A DNA stretch of 64,000 nt. Origin: Neoarius graeffei. Its lineage: Eukaryota > Chordata > Actinopteri > Siluriformes > Ariidae. The stretch spans positions 89,315,888 through 89,379,887 of the forward strand of contig NC_083571.1 of assembly GCF_027579695.1 (NCBI RefSeq), written 5' to 3'. Of this stretch, positions 51,001 through 59,316 are shown in pieces. The position numbers and the translations under genes were made by a program. The notes beneath the pieces are model-generated. The model ran no database searches and had not been told where the DNA came from. It worked only from the letters and a program-made list of their open reading frames with translations. The first letter of the stretch is position 1, and the number at the start of each line of letters is the position of its first letter.

Positions 51001-53743
51001 CTAACATTTTCGTCTCGTCTCGTCAACGAAAACAACAGATACAGAAAACAACACTGTCTCGGACTTTTGGACCTCACTGTCTATGATCTTTACCTTGTAA
51101 TACTGGCTAATGTTCAGTCTGTCTTCCTAAAATAAGTAAAATATCAACAGTTTATGGTGCACAGTTTGAAAATACACAATAATAGTTGAACAGAAAATTA
51201 TCTGTTGAAAGAATCAAGGGAGTAGAAATCAGTTGTTAATCTTAAAATAATTTAACTGGAGTTATGAACCTTGAGTAATACAGAGGATTTCTGCCATGTA
51301 AGTCCCACTGACTAGGTATGGAGACTCTCGATCTGGGATTTTGTTCAGTTTGATCTCAGCAGTTTTCTCGTCAATGGATAGCCAGTTGTCTTGGTCAGAG
51401 CCTTTAACATATCTGAGAGAGGAAAACCAGACGTATAGTTCACATACAGAGATGGGTAACAAATAAAGGGAAAACATGAATACATTTGTGCAGAAATATA
51501 ACGAGTGCAGATATTCCCACACAGATAGTGCCATTAATTAATATTATAATGCTCTGTGTTATGTATGTCAGAATAGCTTAAAAAAAGATTCTATTAATCA
51601 AATATGCCGTGAAGAAAATAATAACAGGGACTCACTTGACTCCATGAGCAGGTAATCCTGTATCTGGATCGATAGCGGTGTATGTTGTGAGGACCTTTTT
51701 TATATCAACCATCTTTCCATTTTCAGAAACTGGAACTGCCTTCACTTTGGGATTGAAGATCGGGCCTTCAGGCTGATTCTTTACATTAACATTCATAGTG
51801 TAGACTTTACCACCACCACCACCACCACCACCGAGCATTCCTGTAGATCCAGGTATCCCTGAAGGCTTATGTCCTGGGTAGAACTGAGCCACATTACTTA
51901 CAATGATGCCCAGTTTCATGAGTTTTACTTGCTCATAATCTACACTCTGAAAGCAAAGCACATTGGTGACTTCTTCTGCACAGTACAAGCACTCACACTG
52001 AAATGAACATTCTTCATATCACAATGTCACACTAAGGCAATATGATGTTACAAGTGGCATATTTGTCCTAATTTATAGCAATATAAGCCTGGTGATCAAG
52101 ACAGGAAAATTGGGGAAATAAAACATTGACAACCTTGACAAGCATCAGGATTCCCTCGTTGGTCTTTGGATCAGTGACGATATTAAAATGCCCACCCCCA
52201 TTGCCTGACACAATGGTGTACACAGCCTGCCAGTTTTCAGTGTTTGGCAAGTCCAGATCAGTGGCTTTCAATCTCATCACCTCCACATTCTCTGTGTTCT
52301 CCTCAACACTGACTTCAAACTATATACAGAAGGAGAAACAAATAGGGATAACTGTCTCACTGGCCCATCAAAAGTGATTATATTTCTGTGCCTTGCATAT
52401 TACATTCTCGACAACTACTGTCAAATTTCACAACACTGGAATGAGTAGGAACACAGGGATTAAACAGGTGCCGCCTTACTGAGTCCTGCTCCAGTACTGG
52501 GATGTTATCATTGACATCCTTGATCTGAATAGTTAATGTTGTTGTCGCTGTGTTGCAACCTCGACCCCCATTGAGGTCTAAGGCTCTTATAGTAAGCTTA
52601 TACTGGTCAACTTTCTGTAGAGAGATAGGTATTATAACAAGACACTCATCTTTTCAAAATATTAAGTTACAATAAAGACAATCTCTCTTTATTGATTGTA
52701 GCAGATTTATGATAGCATTCTGTACAAAATTCCAGCCTTGACCAGTGTGTGGTGCCTCACCTCTCGGTCCAAGTTTTCATTACTAACAATCACTTCTCCA
52801 TTCGGATAAATATCAAACATCTCTCCTGGAGGCTTCTGATCAACAATCTTATAGACGATCTGAGAGTTGATATTCCCAGGTTCATCAGCATCTGTTGCTG
52901 TTACTTTCATTACAGTTGTACCTAAACATTTCATAAGTCATGTTTACACTTATCTACCACCGTTATTCTAATCTCATTACCTCCTTGTGTTTTATGCAAC
53001 ATCTGCAGACCTACGAAAGTGTCAATTTCAAATTCTTTTAAAAAAAGGTCATGTCAATTATTTCACACTTGCCTTTATTGCTGAGCTCATTCACAGATCC
53101 TGTGCTGATGGGTAAGAAGATGGGAGGATTGTCATTCTGATCTTGCACCTTTACTCTCAGCTGAATTTCATTCTCTGCTATTGATCCATCAGTGTACTTC
53201 GCAATTCCAGAGAGCTGTTAAGCCCATCATCATCATCAGAAAGGTATCACTATCATTACTGCCATCACCATCCTGTTTATAAGTTATATCAGTGCTCAGT
53301 GACTTTTAACTTACATTGTACTGGGAAATGAACTCTCGGTCCAGGATCCCAGTTACTTTAACGTTGCCAGTGGAAGGGTCCACAATGAACAAGTTATAGG
53401 GTGGCTTGTCTGCACCGATGCCCTTTAAAGCATATCTTAATGGGACCTGACTTTCATTCGTTTTGTCTGAACGAATCTTTAAAAAAAATTGTCAGGGATT
53501 AAAAAGATCAAGTATGTAATAAACTGATAAAATACATTTTTCTCAAAAATCGAAGAGTAGAAAACTAAAATTAAATGTATTAATTAAAATTCATTAAAGA
53601 GAAAACATTCTCACCCTGGCAATAAAGGGCTTTTTAGTGTAGTCTACATTCTCCTCCAAAATTTGTGGAGGGACAATCCATTCTCTCCTGTGCCTTTGGA
53701 GGGATACAGAGTAGTCTGATTTGGCTCCAGCTTCAAACACACA
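35747..53743 (-). CDS. dsg2: Desmoglein (dsg2-like), 13 exons, both ends missing
   Basis: Minus-strand gene for a desmosomal cadherin. This single-pass protein joins neighbouring cells through Ca2+-dependent extracellular repeats and anchors intermediate filaments through plakoglobin. Visible in order: propeptide end with furin-type RHRRE and mature start EWIVPP, five extracellular repeats with DxNDN and LDRE Ca2+ motifs, a membrane segment ([12 protein letters not shown]), a CQCG juxtamembrane motif and the first part of the anchor ([20 protein letters not shown]). Exons: 53615-53743, 53315-53476, 53073-53214, 52761-52921, 52480-52614, 52134-52319, 51636-51946, 51270-51412, 43867-43947, 43491-43712, 42973-43206, 42693-42820, 35747-36019. 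Phases agree at every junction and no stop is seen. Signal-peptide exon(s) and the C-terminal tail were not found. Confidence 0.93.
36673..38751 (+). mobile_element. ZMYM1/TTF-type hAT, decayed
   Basis: Left end CAGGGGCGGAGCTAAAGGGG at about 36687, right end GTTCCGCCACCGCTG at about 38735-38750, within Tc1 D. Coding remnants on the plus strand run from about 37040 to 38330 with frameshifts and stops. The N-terminal zinc finger is missing. Target duplication not resolved (GTGCT is seen on both sides). Confidence 0.7.
37040..38330 (+). pseudogene. ZMYM1-like hAT transposase
   Basis: Broken frames give [20 protein letters not shown] (about 37052) and [21 protein letters not shown] 223-codon stretch (37265-37936) includes [20 protein letters not shown], where Arg is expected in place of the last Cys (PTRWSSR), and [20 protein letters not shown]. 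The C-terminal dimerisation part [20 protein letters not shown] (about 38130-38180) and [14 protein letters not shown] follow. A TGA at 37934-37936, a TAA at 38188 and at least one frameshift (about 37230) inactivate it. Members of this group encode RNase H-like transposases. Confidence 0.82.
39701..40391. mobile_element. 0.69-kb non-autonomous element, copy 1
   Basis: Ends GGCTACGTTTACATTACGTC (left) and TAGTGTAAACGTAGCC (right) are inverted, with a 3-bp duplication TCA (39698-39700 and 40392-40394). The copy at 62441-63132 is nearly identical. No transposase. It contains a 28-codon frame (40004-40090). Confidence 0.88.
40004..40090 (+). CDS. 28-codon hydrophobic frame in the non-autonomous element
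   Basis: ATG at 40004, TAA at 40088-40090. Reads [20 protein letters not shown] then VFSYFYTL, a possible single membrane helix. The identical frame occurs at 62744-62830. It could be a captured host exon, a micropeptide or chance. No splice donor is obvious straight after it. Confidence 0.3.
   Translation: MASLKTIITTQWAVFASVFAVFSYFYTL
41104..41400 (+). repeat. Dispersed repeat with GGGGTTATTATTTTCACC start
   Basis: CCCCGCCGACAGTAGTCGGA, then TCTG/TCTGTGTG runs, then GCAAGATATCTCAAGAACCA and TGGACCAAATTTTGTACATG. This resembles a repeat I know from several aquatic animals (from memory). The frame [16 protein letters not shown] is open but is probably not a gene. Confidence 0.45.
41973..42194. 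repeat. Inverted arms within Tc1 D
   Basis: GTGAGCAGAAAAGCATCTCA (41974) faces TGAGATGCTTTTCTGCTCAC (42175-42194), and GCTACAACAGCAGAAGACCA faces its complement. Arms of about 77 bp are separated by a 67-bp loop. Confidence 0.9.
42261..42346. repeat. Short repeat shared with the window end
   Basis: TAGCACAACAATCATTGTTA ... CTTAGTTAAGATGCTCTTAG matches 63916-64000 closely. It interrupts the right arm of Tc1 D between GGCCAG-type and ACTGGTTCGAA-type sequence. Confidence 0.8.
42693..42820 (-). CDS. dsg2: Desmoglein exon: end of membrane helix and anchor start
   Basis: Encodes [20 protein letters not shown] then [25 protein letters not shown] marks the cytoplasmic face and the palmitoylation-type Cys pair. 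Phase 0 to the next exon. Confidence 0.92.
42973..43206 (-). CDS. dsg2: Desmoglein exon: membrane-proximal part and membrane segment
   Basis: Encodes [38 protein letters not shown] and then [18 protein letters not shown], the first half of the transmembrane helix. Donor TTAC|GTGAGC. Confidence 0.92.
43491..43712 (-). CDS. dsg2: Desmoglein exon: EC5
   Basis: Encodes [20 protein letters not shown], then [20 protein letters not shown] and [18 protein letters not shown]. The DINDHCP segment and the following Cys are typical of the last desmoglein repeat. Confidence 0.93.
43867..43947 (-). CDS. dsg2: Desmoglein exon: EC4 to EC5 link
   Basis: Only 81 bp, encoding [20 protein letters not shown] and GAHIND. 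Acceptor ATAG, donor A|GTAAAT. Phases fit both neighbours. Confidence 0.88.
44136..44250 (+). CDS. Solo first exon, Crypton/DUF3504-like start
   Basis: ATG 44136 opens [20 protein letters not shown], then [18 protein letters not shown], followed by AAAG|GTAAGG, a strong donor. The pattern of an acidic Glu-Glu-Glu-Leu start followed by Ser-Thr-Lys-x-Ala-Thr-x-x-Gly-x-Lys-Leu-Phe is what I associate with the start of Crypton-type tyrosine recombinases and their DUF3504 relatives. It lies antisense to the desmoglein in a 7.3-kb intron, with a GC-rich AAAATGGCGG start typical of a promoter-proximal exon. No following exon was identified. Confidence 0.4.
45034..45884 (+). pseudogene. Rex1-like LINE, RT C-terminal part
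   Basis: Three overlapping frames of one decayed protein. The first holds [40 protein letters not shown] with a duplicated AGTAAAAGGAGATCGA segment, and [20 protein letters not shown]. The second holds [20 protein letters not shown] and [20 protein letters not shown]. The third holds [20 protein letters not shown] and [20 protein letters not shown]. At least two frameshifts. The catalytic part is absent. A Tc1 element interrupts the 3' region at 45885, and the LINE tail resumes at 47462-47512 with AATAAAGGTCTATCTATC. Confidence 0.78.
45885..47459 (+). mobile_element. Tc1-like DNA transposon E, full length
   Basis: Ends CAGTGCCTTGAAAAAGTATT (left) and ACTTTTTCAAGGCACTG (right) with TA at 45883-45884 and 47460-47461. 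Long inverted repeats of about 200 bp continue inwards (ATGATAAATGGTCTTCAAAA and its complement). The transposase lies at 46264-47240. Confidence 0.93.
46264..47240 (+). pseudogene. Tc1 E transposase with frameshift, small deletion and lost Asp
   Basis: ATG 46264 ([20 protein letters not shown]) leads to an early shift near 46350. The helix-turn-helix region is then readable in another frame, and the long frame runs 46500-47240. A gap of about 13 residues lies at [20 protein letters not shown], where TLHKAGLYGRVAR-like sequence is normally present. The first catalytic block reads [16 protein letters not shown], with His in place of the first Asp. [16 protein letters not shown] and [20 protein letters not shown] carry the other two acids. 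It ends AAKGGSTKY. Cut-and-paste activity is therefore lost. Confidence 0.88.
47462..47512 (+). repeat. Rex1-like LINE 3' tail
   Basis: AACTGCATTCCGTTGTTTCT then AATGACAATAAAGGTCTATC with TCTA units, continuing the LINE interrupted at 45885. Confidence 0.65.
47931..49864 (+). mobile_element. LINE fragment ending in (GATT)n, split by another LINE
   Basis: The RT C-terminal part at 47931-48400 reads [60 protein letters not shown] and [20 protein letters not shown]. After the inserted LINE the frame resumes near 49240 as broken pieces (NSFSR-like, KKVRDH-like). An A/T-rich 3' region ends TGAAATAAAAGATTGATTGATTGA. The start is 5'-truncated. The type resembles fish I/Nimb or related LINEs. Not functional. 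Confidence 0.7.
48402..49240 (-). pseudogene. Second LINE fragment, RT C-terminal part
   Basis: The minus-strand frame 49217-48456 reads [80 protein letters not shown] and [20 protein letters not shown], ending near [10 protein letters not shown]. It has the thumb and tail of a non-LTR RT, without the catalytic block. Its 3' end lies at 48402 with ATGATGATG-type repeats (CATCATCATCA on the plus strand). It was inserted into the plus-strand LINE. It could belong to an RTE-X or Proto-type family, which I cannot settle by eye. Confidence 0.65.
49895..50247. mobile_element. Small inverted-repeat element with internal palindrome
   Basis: TAGTGCAGACATCCCAA at the left faces TTGGGATGTCTGCTAGTG-like CTGGGATGTCTGCTAGTG at the right. 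Inside, CATTTCAGGGAGGTGTCGTA (50140) faces GACACCTCCCTGAAATGAA (50204-50222). No frame of note. Confidence 0.55.
50686..50850 (-). CDS. Solo BED-finger exon of the 47686-51056 hAT
   Basis: From ATG 50850 the frame reads [36 protein letters not shown] and [13 protein letters not shown]. This is the start of a BED finger (aromatic WTYF, then Cys-x(n)-Cys) as used by hAT transposases. A few codons later the frame ends at a TAG, and the sequence TGCGACG|GTAAGT, a good donor, lies at about 50640. The exon probably ran to that donor before a small mutation. No catalytic exon remains in the element. Confidence 0.6.
51270..51412 (-). CDS. dsg2: Desmoglein exon: EC4
   Basis: Encodes [40 protein letters not shown] and EILCITQ. 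It is followed by a 7.3-kb intron filled with transposons. Confidence 0.92.
51636..51946 (-). CDS. dsg2: Desmoglein exon: EC3 end, EC4 start, Gly tract
   Basis: Encodes [20 protein letters not shown], a tract of eight Gly, then [20 protein letters not shown] and [15 protein letters not shown]. The Gly codons come from a (CCA)n-type run at about 51810-51836. Confidence 0.92.
52134..52319 (-). CDS. dsg2: Desmoglein exon: EC3
   Basis: Encodes [40 protein letters not shown] and [14 protein letters not shown], close to the conserved NW.A.F.I..GN..G.F.I.TDP.TNEG pattern of desmogleins. Confidence 0.93.
52480..52614 (-). CDS. dsg2: Desmoglein exon: EC2 end
   Basis: Encodes [17 protein letters not shown] and [25 protein letters not shown] and DVNDN are classical desmoglein signatures. 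Phase 0 at both ends. Confidence 0.93.
52761..52921 (-). CDS. dsg2: Desmoglein exon: EC2
   Basis: Encodes [40 protein letters not shown] and NENLDRE, with the DADEPG and LDRE Ca2+ ligand motifs. Confidence 0.93.
53073..53214 (-). CDS. dsg2: Desmoglein exon: EC1 end, EC2 start, GC donor
   Basis: Encodes [33 protein letters not shown] and NELSNK. The exon ends AAAG with GCAAGT following, a GC-type donor. Phase 1 joins the next exon to give Gly-Thr-Thr. Confidence 0.9.
53315..53476 (-). CDS. dsg2: Desmoglein exon: EC1 body
   Basis: Encodes [39 protein letters not shown] and [10 protein letters not shown], typical of the first cadherin repeat. Donor AAT|GTAAGT, phase 0. Confidence 0.93.
53615..53743 (-). 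CDS. dsg2: Desmoglein exon: propeptide end and EC1 start
   Basis: Encodes [16 protein letters not shown], which holds the processing site and the Trp-2 that exchanges between partner cadherins, then [13 protein letters not shown]. Acceptor CTAG, donor GG|GTGAGA, starts and ends in phase 0. Confidence 0.93.
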
Positions 53744-53929
53744 CTAGGAGAAAAGACAAAGAAGTATTTGAAATGTAGTTCATTTTTTAAAATATGGTTT
53801 CTGTGGTTGCCACAGATTTATTTATATTGAGGTTAGTGTCAGTCTTCTCTGTTCATATATGCACAAAATACATCATTCATACAGGCATTATTTAGTGACT
53901 TTAAAAAAACAACCTTCTTTACATATCTT

Positions 53930-54560
53930 TATGTAGGTGGATGTGAGATAAGGCAACTGCCATTGTAAATACAGAATGTATGTTTACTACTGATGTTAAA
54001 TAATAGGAACAAGATCAGTGAAGCTTTGGACCTCCAGACACTACAAGTAGCCCATGTTATTTTTACTGATTTTATAACCCCCCCCCAAAAAAAAAAAAAA
54101 TTATATTGACTGATGTGAGATTTGACAACTAGCATTGCAGACTAAAAACAGGCAACGCTACAGTGCTAATCATATGACTCAAAATGTTAAAATTTATTCT
54201 ATGTTAAATAATTTTCATTAATTTGACACTCATACCATTACTGTTCCTTCGTTGGATTTGCACATATATAAAATTTGTTTACTTATTTTTAACAAAATTT
54301 GTAAATTTAATGGGAGAAATATGGGTAAATCACTGCAAAATAGGAACAAGAATGCTTGGGGCCTACGGACACTACAAGGGGCCTACGGACACTACAAACA
54401 AGTATTCAAGTTTTATCACTATGTATTAATCCAATTTATGTTGAGTGCTTATGTTTGATAAAAGTATCCAACAACAAATAGCAACATACCAATAATGATC
54501 AAACATGGCATCCATTCTATGATTTAGTACCAGGCCTACGGACACTACAGATTTTTTTAG
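53930..54560. repeat. Diverged repeats carrying CCTACGGACACTACA
   Basis: GGCCTACGGACACTACAA occurs twice in tandem at 54360-54395 and once at 54534-54550, with a diverged CCTCCAGACACTACAAG at 54031-54047. Nearby AATAGGAACAAGA (53999, 54340) and GATGTGAGAT (53940, 54112) also recur. No gene. Confidence 0.6.
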
Positions 54561-55154
54561 GCAAAATTACATGGGTTCAGGATCAGGTGACAAGACCTAG
54601 TATTTGTAAACAATCGGATAACTACTGATTCAAACACAGAGACATCATATGCTTGCTTATAAATTACATTTTGATAATATATCTCACACTTTAGTCTTTT
54701 AGAAAGACTCATTTTTGTCAGAAAATATATAATCATGCAAAATGACGCTCGACATGATTTCATTTTTAAATAATACTGTGTGACATTTACTCAATGAACA
54801 TGAAAAAAATAAATAAGTGATAAAAGAAAAAACATGAATTTTACTCATATTTGCAATTCATTTAAACATTTTTTACATATAAAATATCAATAACTAGCAA
54901 GTGCAACATCATTACATCAAATTTATGATAAATTTGGATCACATAATTAGTCATAAATTTGGACTCGATTGATCAATTTCCACAATTTTTTCAGGGATTT
55001 TAGATCCAACATAGTTACAAAATTTCCATTACTCTTCATGATAGACAAGCAAACTCATATGATGTAGGATACAGATACTCGATACTAACAATTGGTACAC
55101 CTGATTGTGCTGTAGCCAATTGGAAATCTGGGATTTTTTTTTTTTAAATTTACT

Positions 55155-58080
55155 CATCTCATCTTCTTCCGCTTATCCGGGGCCGGGTCGTGGAGGCAGC
55201 AGTCTGAGCATGGAAGCCCAAACTTCCCTTTCCCCAGACACCGCCGCCAACTCCTCGGGAAGAACACCGAGGCATTCCCAGGCCAACCGAGAGACATTGT
55301 CCCTCCAGCGTGTCCTGGGTCTTCCCCGGGGCCTCCTCCCAGGGGGACATGCCTGGAACACCTCCCCAGGGAGGCGTCCAAGAGGCATCTGAAAGAGATG
55401 CCCAAGCCACCTCAACTGATTCCTCTCGATGTGGAGGAGCAGCGGCTCTACTCCGAGCTCCTCCCGAGTGACTGTGCTTCTCACCCTCTCTCTAAGGGAG
55501 CGCCCAGCCACCCTGCGAAGGAAACCTCATTTCGGTCGCTTGTATCCGTGATCTTGTTCTTTCGGTCATTACCCAAAGCTCATGACCATAGGTGAGAGTC
55601 GGAACGTAGATTCAAGAGCTTCGCCTTTTGGCTCAGCTCCTTCTTCACCATGACAGACCTGTAAAGCGACCGCATCACTGCGGAGGCCGTACTGATCCGC
55701 CTGTCAATCTCACGCTCTATCCTTCCCTCACTCGTGAATAAGATCCAGAGATACTTAAACTCCTCCACTTGAGGCAGAACTTCTCCACCAACCTGAAGAG
55801 GGAAAGCCACCCTTTTCCGGTCGAGAACCATGGTCTCGGACTTGGAGGTGCTGATTCTCATCCCAGCCGCTTCACACTTGACTGCAAACTGCCCCAGTGC
55901 ATGCTGAAGGTCCTGGTTTGAAGAAGCCAACAGGACAACATCATCTACAAAAAGCAGGGATGAAATTCTGTGGTTCCCAAACAGGATTCCTTCCAGCCTC
56001 TGGCTGCGCCTAGAAATTCTGTCCATAAAAATTATGAACAGAACCGGTGACAAAGGGCAGCCCTGTCGGAGTCCAACATGCACTGGGAACAGGTCTGACT
56101 TACTGCCAGCAATGCGAACCAGACTCCTGCTCTGTTCGTACAGGGACCGGACAGCCCTTAGCAAAGAGCCCCGAACCCCATACTCCCGAAGCACCGCCCA
56201 CAGGATACCACGAGGGAAACGGTTCAATGCCTTCTCCAGATCCACAAAGCACATGTGGATTCGTTGGGCAAACTCCCATGAACCCTCGAGCACCCTATGA
56301 AGGGTATAGAGCTGGTCTAGTGTTCCGTGACCAGGACGAAAACTGCATTGTTCCTCCTGGATCCGAGGTTCGACTATGGGCCAAATTCTCCTCTCCAGTA
56401 CCCTGGAGTAAACCTTCCCGGGGAGGCTGAGAAGTGTGATTCCCCTATAATTGGAGCACACTCGCCAGTCCCCTTTCTTAAAAAGAGGGACCACCACCCC
56501 AGTCTGCCACTCCAGAGGCACTGTCCCTGACCGCCACGCGATGTTGCAGAGGCGTGTCAGCCAAGACAGCCCCACAACATCCAGAGACTTGAGATACTTG
56601 GGGCGGATCTCATCCACCCCCGGTGCCTTGCCACCGAGGAGCTTGCAAACCACCTCAGTGACTTCGGCTTGTGTAATGGATGAGTCCACCCCTGAGTCAT
56701 TAGCCTCCGCTTCCTCAATGGAAGACGTGACGGTGGGATTGAGGAGATCCTCGAAGTATTCCTTCCACCGCCCGACAATGTCCCCAGTCAAGGTCAACAG
56801 CTCCCCACCCGCACTGTAAACAGTGTTGGCAGAGTACTGCTTCCCCTCCTGAGATGCCGGATGATTTGCCAGAATTTCTTCGAGGCTGACCAATAGGCCT
56901 CCTCCATGGCCTCACCAAACTCCTCCCAGTTCCGAGTTTTTGCCTCCGCAACTGCCCGAGCTGCGGCATGCCTGGCCTGCCGATACCCGTCAGCTGCCTC
57001 AGGAGTCCTGGAGGTCAACATGGCCCGATAGGACTCCTTCTTCAGCTTGACGGCATCCCTTACTTCCGGTGTCCACCACCCGGTTCAGAGATTGCCAACA
57101 CGACGGGCACCGGAGGCCTTGCGGCCACAGCTCTGAACAGCCGTGTCGACAATGGAGGCAGAGAACATGGTTCAATGTCCCCTGCCTCCCTCGGAAGCTG
57201 GGAGAAGCTCTCCCAGAGGTGGGAGTTAAAGACCTCCCCGACAGAGTGCTCGGCCAGACATTCCCAGCAGACCCTCACCATACGTTTGGGCCTGCCAGGT
57301 CTGTCCGGCTTCCTCCTCTGCCAGCGGATCCAACTCCCCACCAGGTGGTGATCAGTTGACAGCTCAGCCCCTCTCTTCACCCAAGTGTCCAAGACATAGG
57401 GCCGGAGAGCCGATGAAACAACAACAAAGTCGATCATCGACCTCCAACCTAAGGTGTCCTGGTGCCACGTGCACTTATGGACAGCCCTATGCTTGAACAT
57501 GGTGTTCGTTATGGACAAACCGTGACTAGCACAGAAGTCCAATAACAAAACACCACTCGGGTTCAGATCAGGGAGGCCGTTCCTCCCAATCACGCCCCTC
57601 CAGGTGTCACTGTTGTCGCCCACGTGAGCGTTGAAGTCCCCCAGTAGAACAATGGAGTCCCCAGTCTGAGCACCCCTCAGTACCTCTCCCAGGGACTCCA
57701 AGAAGGCTGGATACTCTATACTGCTATTTGGCCCGTAAGCACAAACAACAGCAAGAGCCCTCTCCCCGATCCGAAGGCACAGACAGGCGACCCTCTCGTT
57801 CACTGGGGTAAACTCCAACACATGGCGGCTGAGCTGGGGAGCTATAAGCAAGCCCACACCAGCCCGCCGCCACTCACCATGGGCGACTCCAGAGAAGTGG
57901 AGAGTCCAGCCCCTCTCGAGGAGCTGGGTTCCAGAGCCCAAGCTGTGCATGGAGGTGAGCCAGACTATCTCTAGCTGGTACCTCTCAACCTCCTGCACAA
58001 GCTCAGGCTCTTCCCCCCCAGCGAAGTGACATTCCATGTCCCAACAGCTAGCCGCTATGTTCGGGGATCAGGTCGTCAAG
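55155..58080 (-). mobile_element. RTE-clade LINE, copy 2, 5'-truncated
   Basis: Same family as 11531-14888. It ends at 55155 with GATGAG units and begins at about 58080, corresponding to about 14490 in the full copy, so roughly 400 bp of 5' end is missing. Frameshifts split the coding region into three or four frames. No target duplication was found. Confidence 0.88.
55173..58037 (-). pseudogene. RTE copy 2 endonuclease-RT, frameshifted
   Basis: The endonuclease part (58037-57060) keeps [14 protein letters not shown] and [14 protein letters not shown] deletion near 57165 removes the segment that follows GDIE in the full copy. A linker frame (57021-56794) and the RT (56893-55580) follow with [54 protein letters not shown], where Asn-Arg replaces the conserved AFDR, and LLFVDDVVLLASS, where Val replaces Ala of FADD. 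The C-terminus is in another frame (55511-55173). These changes and breaks make it inactive. Confidence 0.87.
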
Positions 58081-58126
58081 GCCCCTGCCATGTATGACGA
58101 GACTGAATGGGACAACTGTTATTATA

Positions 58127-58506
58127 TCCACATTCACTAGATTTTGAGAAACAGAGCATTTTTATTTTTTGCAAATTTCATAAACAAAAATTTTATACAA
58201 AACGTCCCTAATCATTTCCACTTAGAATGTAATCAAACCAGCGAAATGACAATAGCAATTTGTGAAAAATGCAATAATAATTATTGAAGAAAAAGATATG
58301 TTCTTACAATCAAATACTTTGTCATATTTTGTTGCTTTTTTATATTTTGGGGTCTTGTTTTCGAGTAGAGTTTTTATTTCATCCTTGGTTGGTTCAGCAA
58401 CACACTCCGTCATTTTGTTTTTCTCTACTCACGGTATGTGAGCTGATAGCCTAATAGTAGAGTAGCCAGTCAGAGCACACGATTGCTCATATCCAGTGAA
58501 TGTGGA
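58127..58506 (-). mobile_element. 380-bp element with TCCACATTCACT inverted ends
   Basis: TCCACATTCACTAGAT (58127) faces ATCCAGTGAATGTGGA (58491-58506), flanked by TA (58125-58126, 58507-58508). Similarity extends about 25 bp inwards (TTTGAG against CTCATA complement). It encodes one exon-like frame on the minus strand. Confidence 0.65.
58318..58413 (-). CDS. Solo first exon in the 380-bp element
   Basis: ATG 58413 gives MTECVAEPTKDEIKTLLENK, then TPKYKKATKYDK, followed by AAA|GTATTT, a possible donor at 58317-58316. The short acidic/basic helical start with Lys-Lys-Ala-Thr-Lys-Tyr resembles the frame at 44136 ([14 protein letters not shown]), so the two may start related proteins. I see no downstream exon. 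Family unknown. A Crypton/DUF3504 link is only an impression. Confidence 0.35.
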
Positions 58507-58508
58507 TA

Positions 58509-58854
58509 GAATAAACTGCCTTGTTCCTATGAGAACAAAAGGAACAAACATTTGTCTGTAACCACAAAGTAGTAACCTGTCAAGTGATCTCATAGTTGGC
58601 AAGTGCACTGAAGAACAGCCTGAACCAGATCAGCAGTAAGCAACAAAACACTTCTGGTGAATTTAACAAACAGGCTGCAGCCCATTGTGGCTACCTTTTG
58701 ACAATAGGATGACAATAAGGTAAAGTTAAGACTAGTGGTTCAGTGTCGTTTTGGAAGTTTTAGCTCTTTTCTGTACTCTGCTCAGCTCACCATAAACATC
58801 TCACAGCTCGGCTCCCTAACTGCCAACATTTTTACTTCCCCAAAACCAGTCACT
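58509..58854. other. No gene recognised
   Basis: Single-copy-looking sequence between two small elements. No exon or repeat signature seen. Confidence 0.55.
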
Positions 58855-59258
58855 CAGTGCGTTTACATGCACATAGAGAGAATCGAATTTCTGCCGTTGC
58901 TCGACTGAAATCGAAGTTCAAAATGCCATGTATACACCTTAATTCGGCTGAAATTGAACCGAACTTGATTTCTCGGAATCGAGCTACACGACCTAGATTA
59001 TGCGATTTCTGCCGAGCTACTTAGTGCATGTAAACCCTATTGAGCTACGTATTCGAGCTACTTACTTCAGCACTGCCCCTTCCGGAAGTGACGAGACCAC
59101 AAGGGAAACACAACAGCCTCGGTCGGCATGACAACGGCATGAATCTTTTCTTTTTGTGGCATTGTTTGCACTGTTAAAATTTAGCTCACTTACTGTATCA
59201 CCAAATACATCTGTACAGCTGTTGCATAGCTGTGAATTGTGTACATAAGTCACTGTAT

Positions 59259-59262
<4 letters not shown>

Positions 59263-59312
<50 letters not shown>
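59263..59312. repeat. (TG)n(TA)n microsatellite
   Basis: About nine TG units pass directly into about 15 TA units. Confidence 0.95.

Positions 59313-59316
<4 letters not shown>

Larger units (their letters stand above)
47686..51056 (-). mobile_element. hAT transposon with BED exon only, hosting two LINEs
   Basis: An 8-bp duplication TCTCGGAC at 47678-47685 and 51057-51064, with ends CAGTGTTGTTTTT and its complement AAAACAACACTG. Subterminal TAGTTTTAGTC repeats lie at the left and TCGTCAACGAAAAC at the right. The only coding remnant is a BED exon (about 50686-50850, minus). Inside are a plus-strand LINE (47931-49864) split by a minus-strand LINE (48402-49240), and a small inverted-repeat element (49895-50247). 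Confidence 0.9.
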
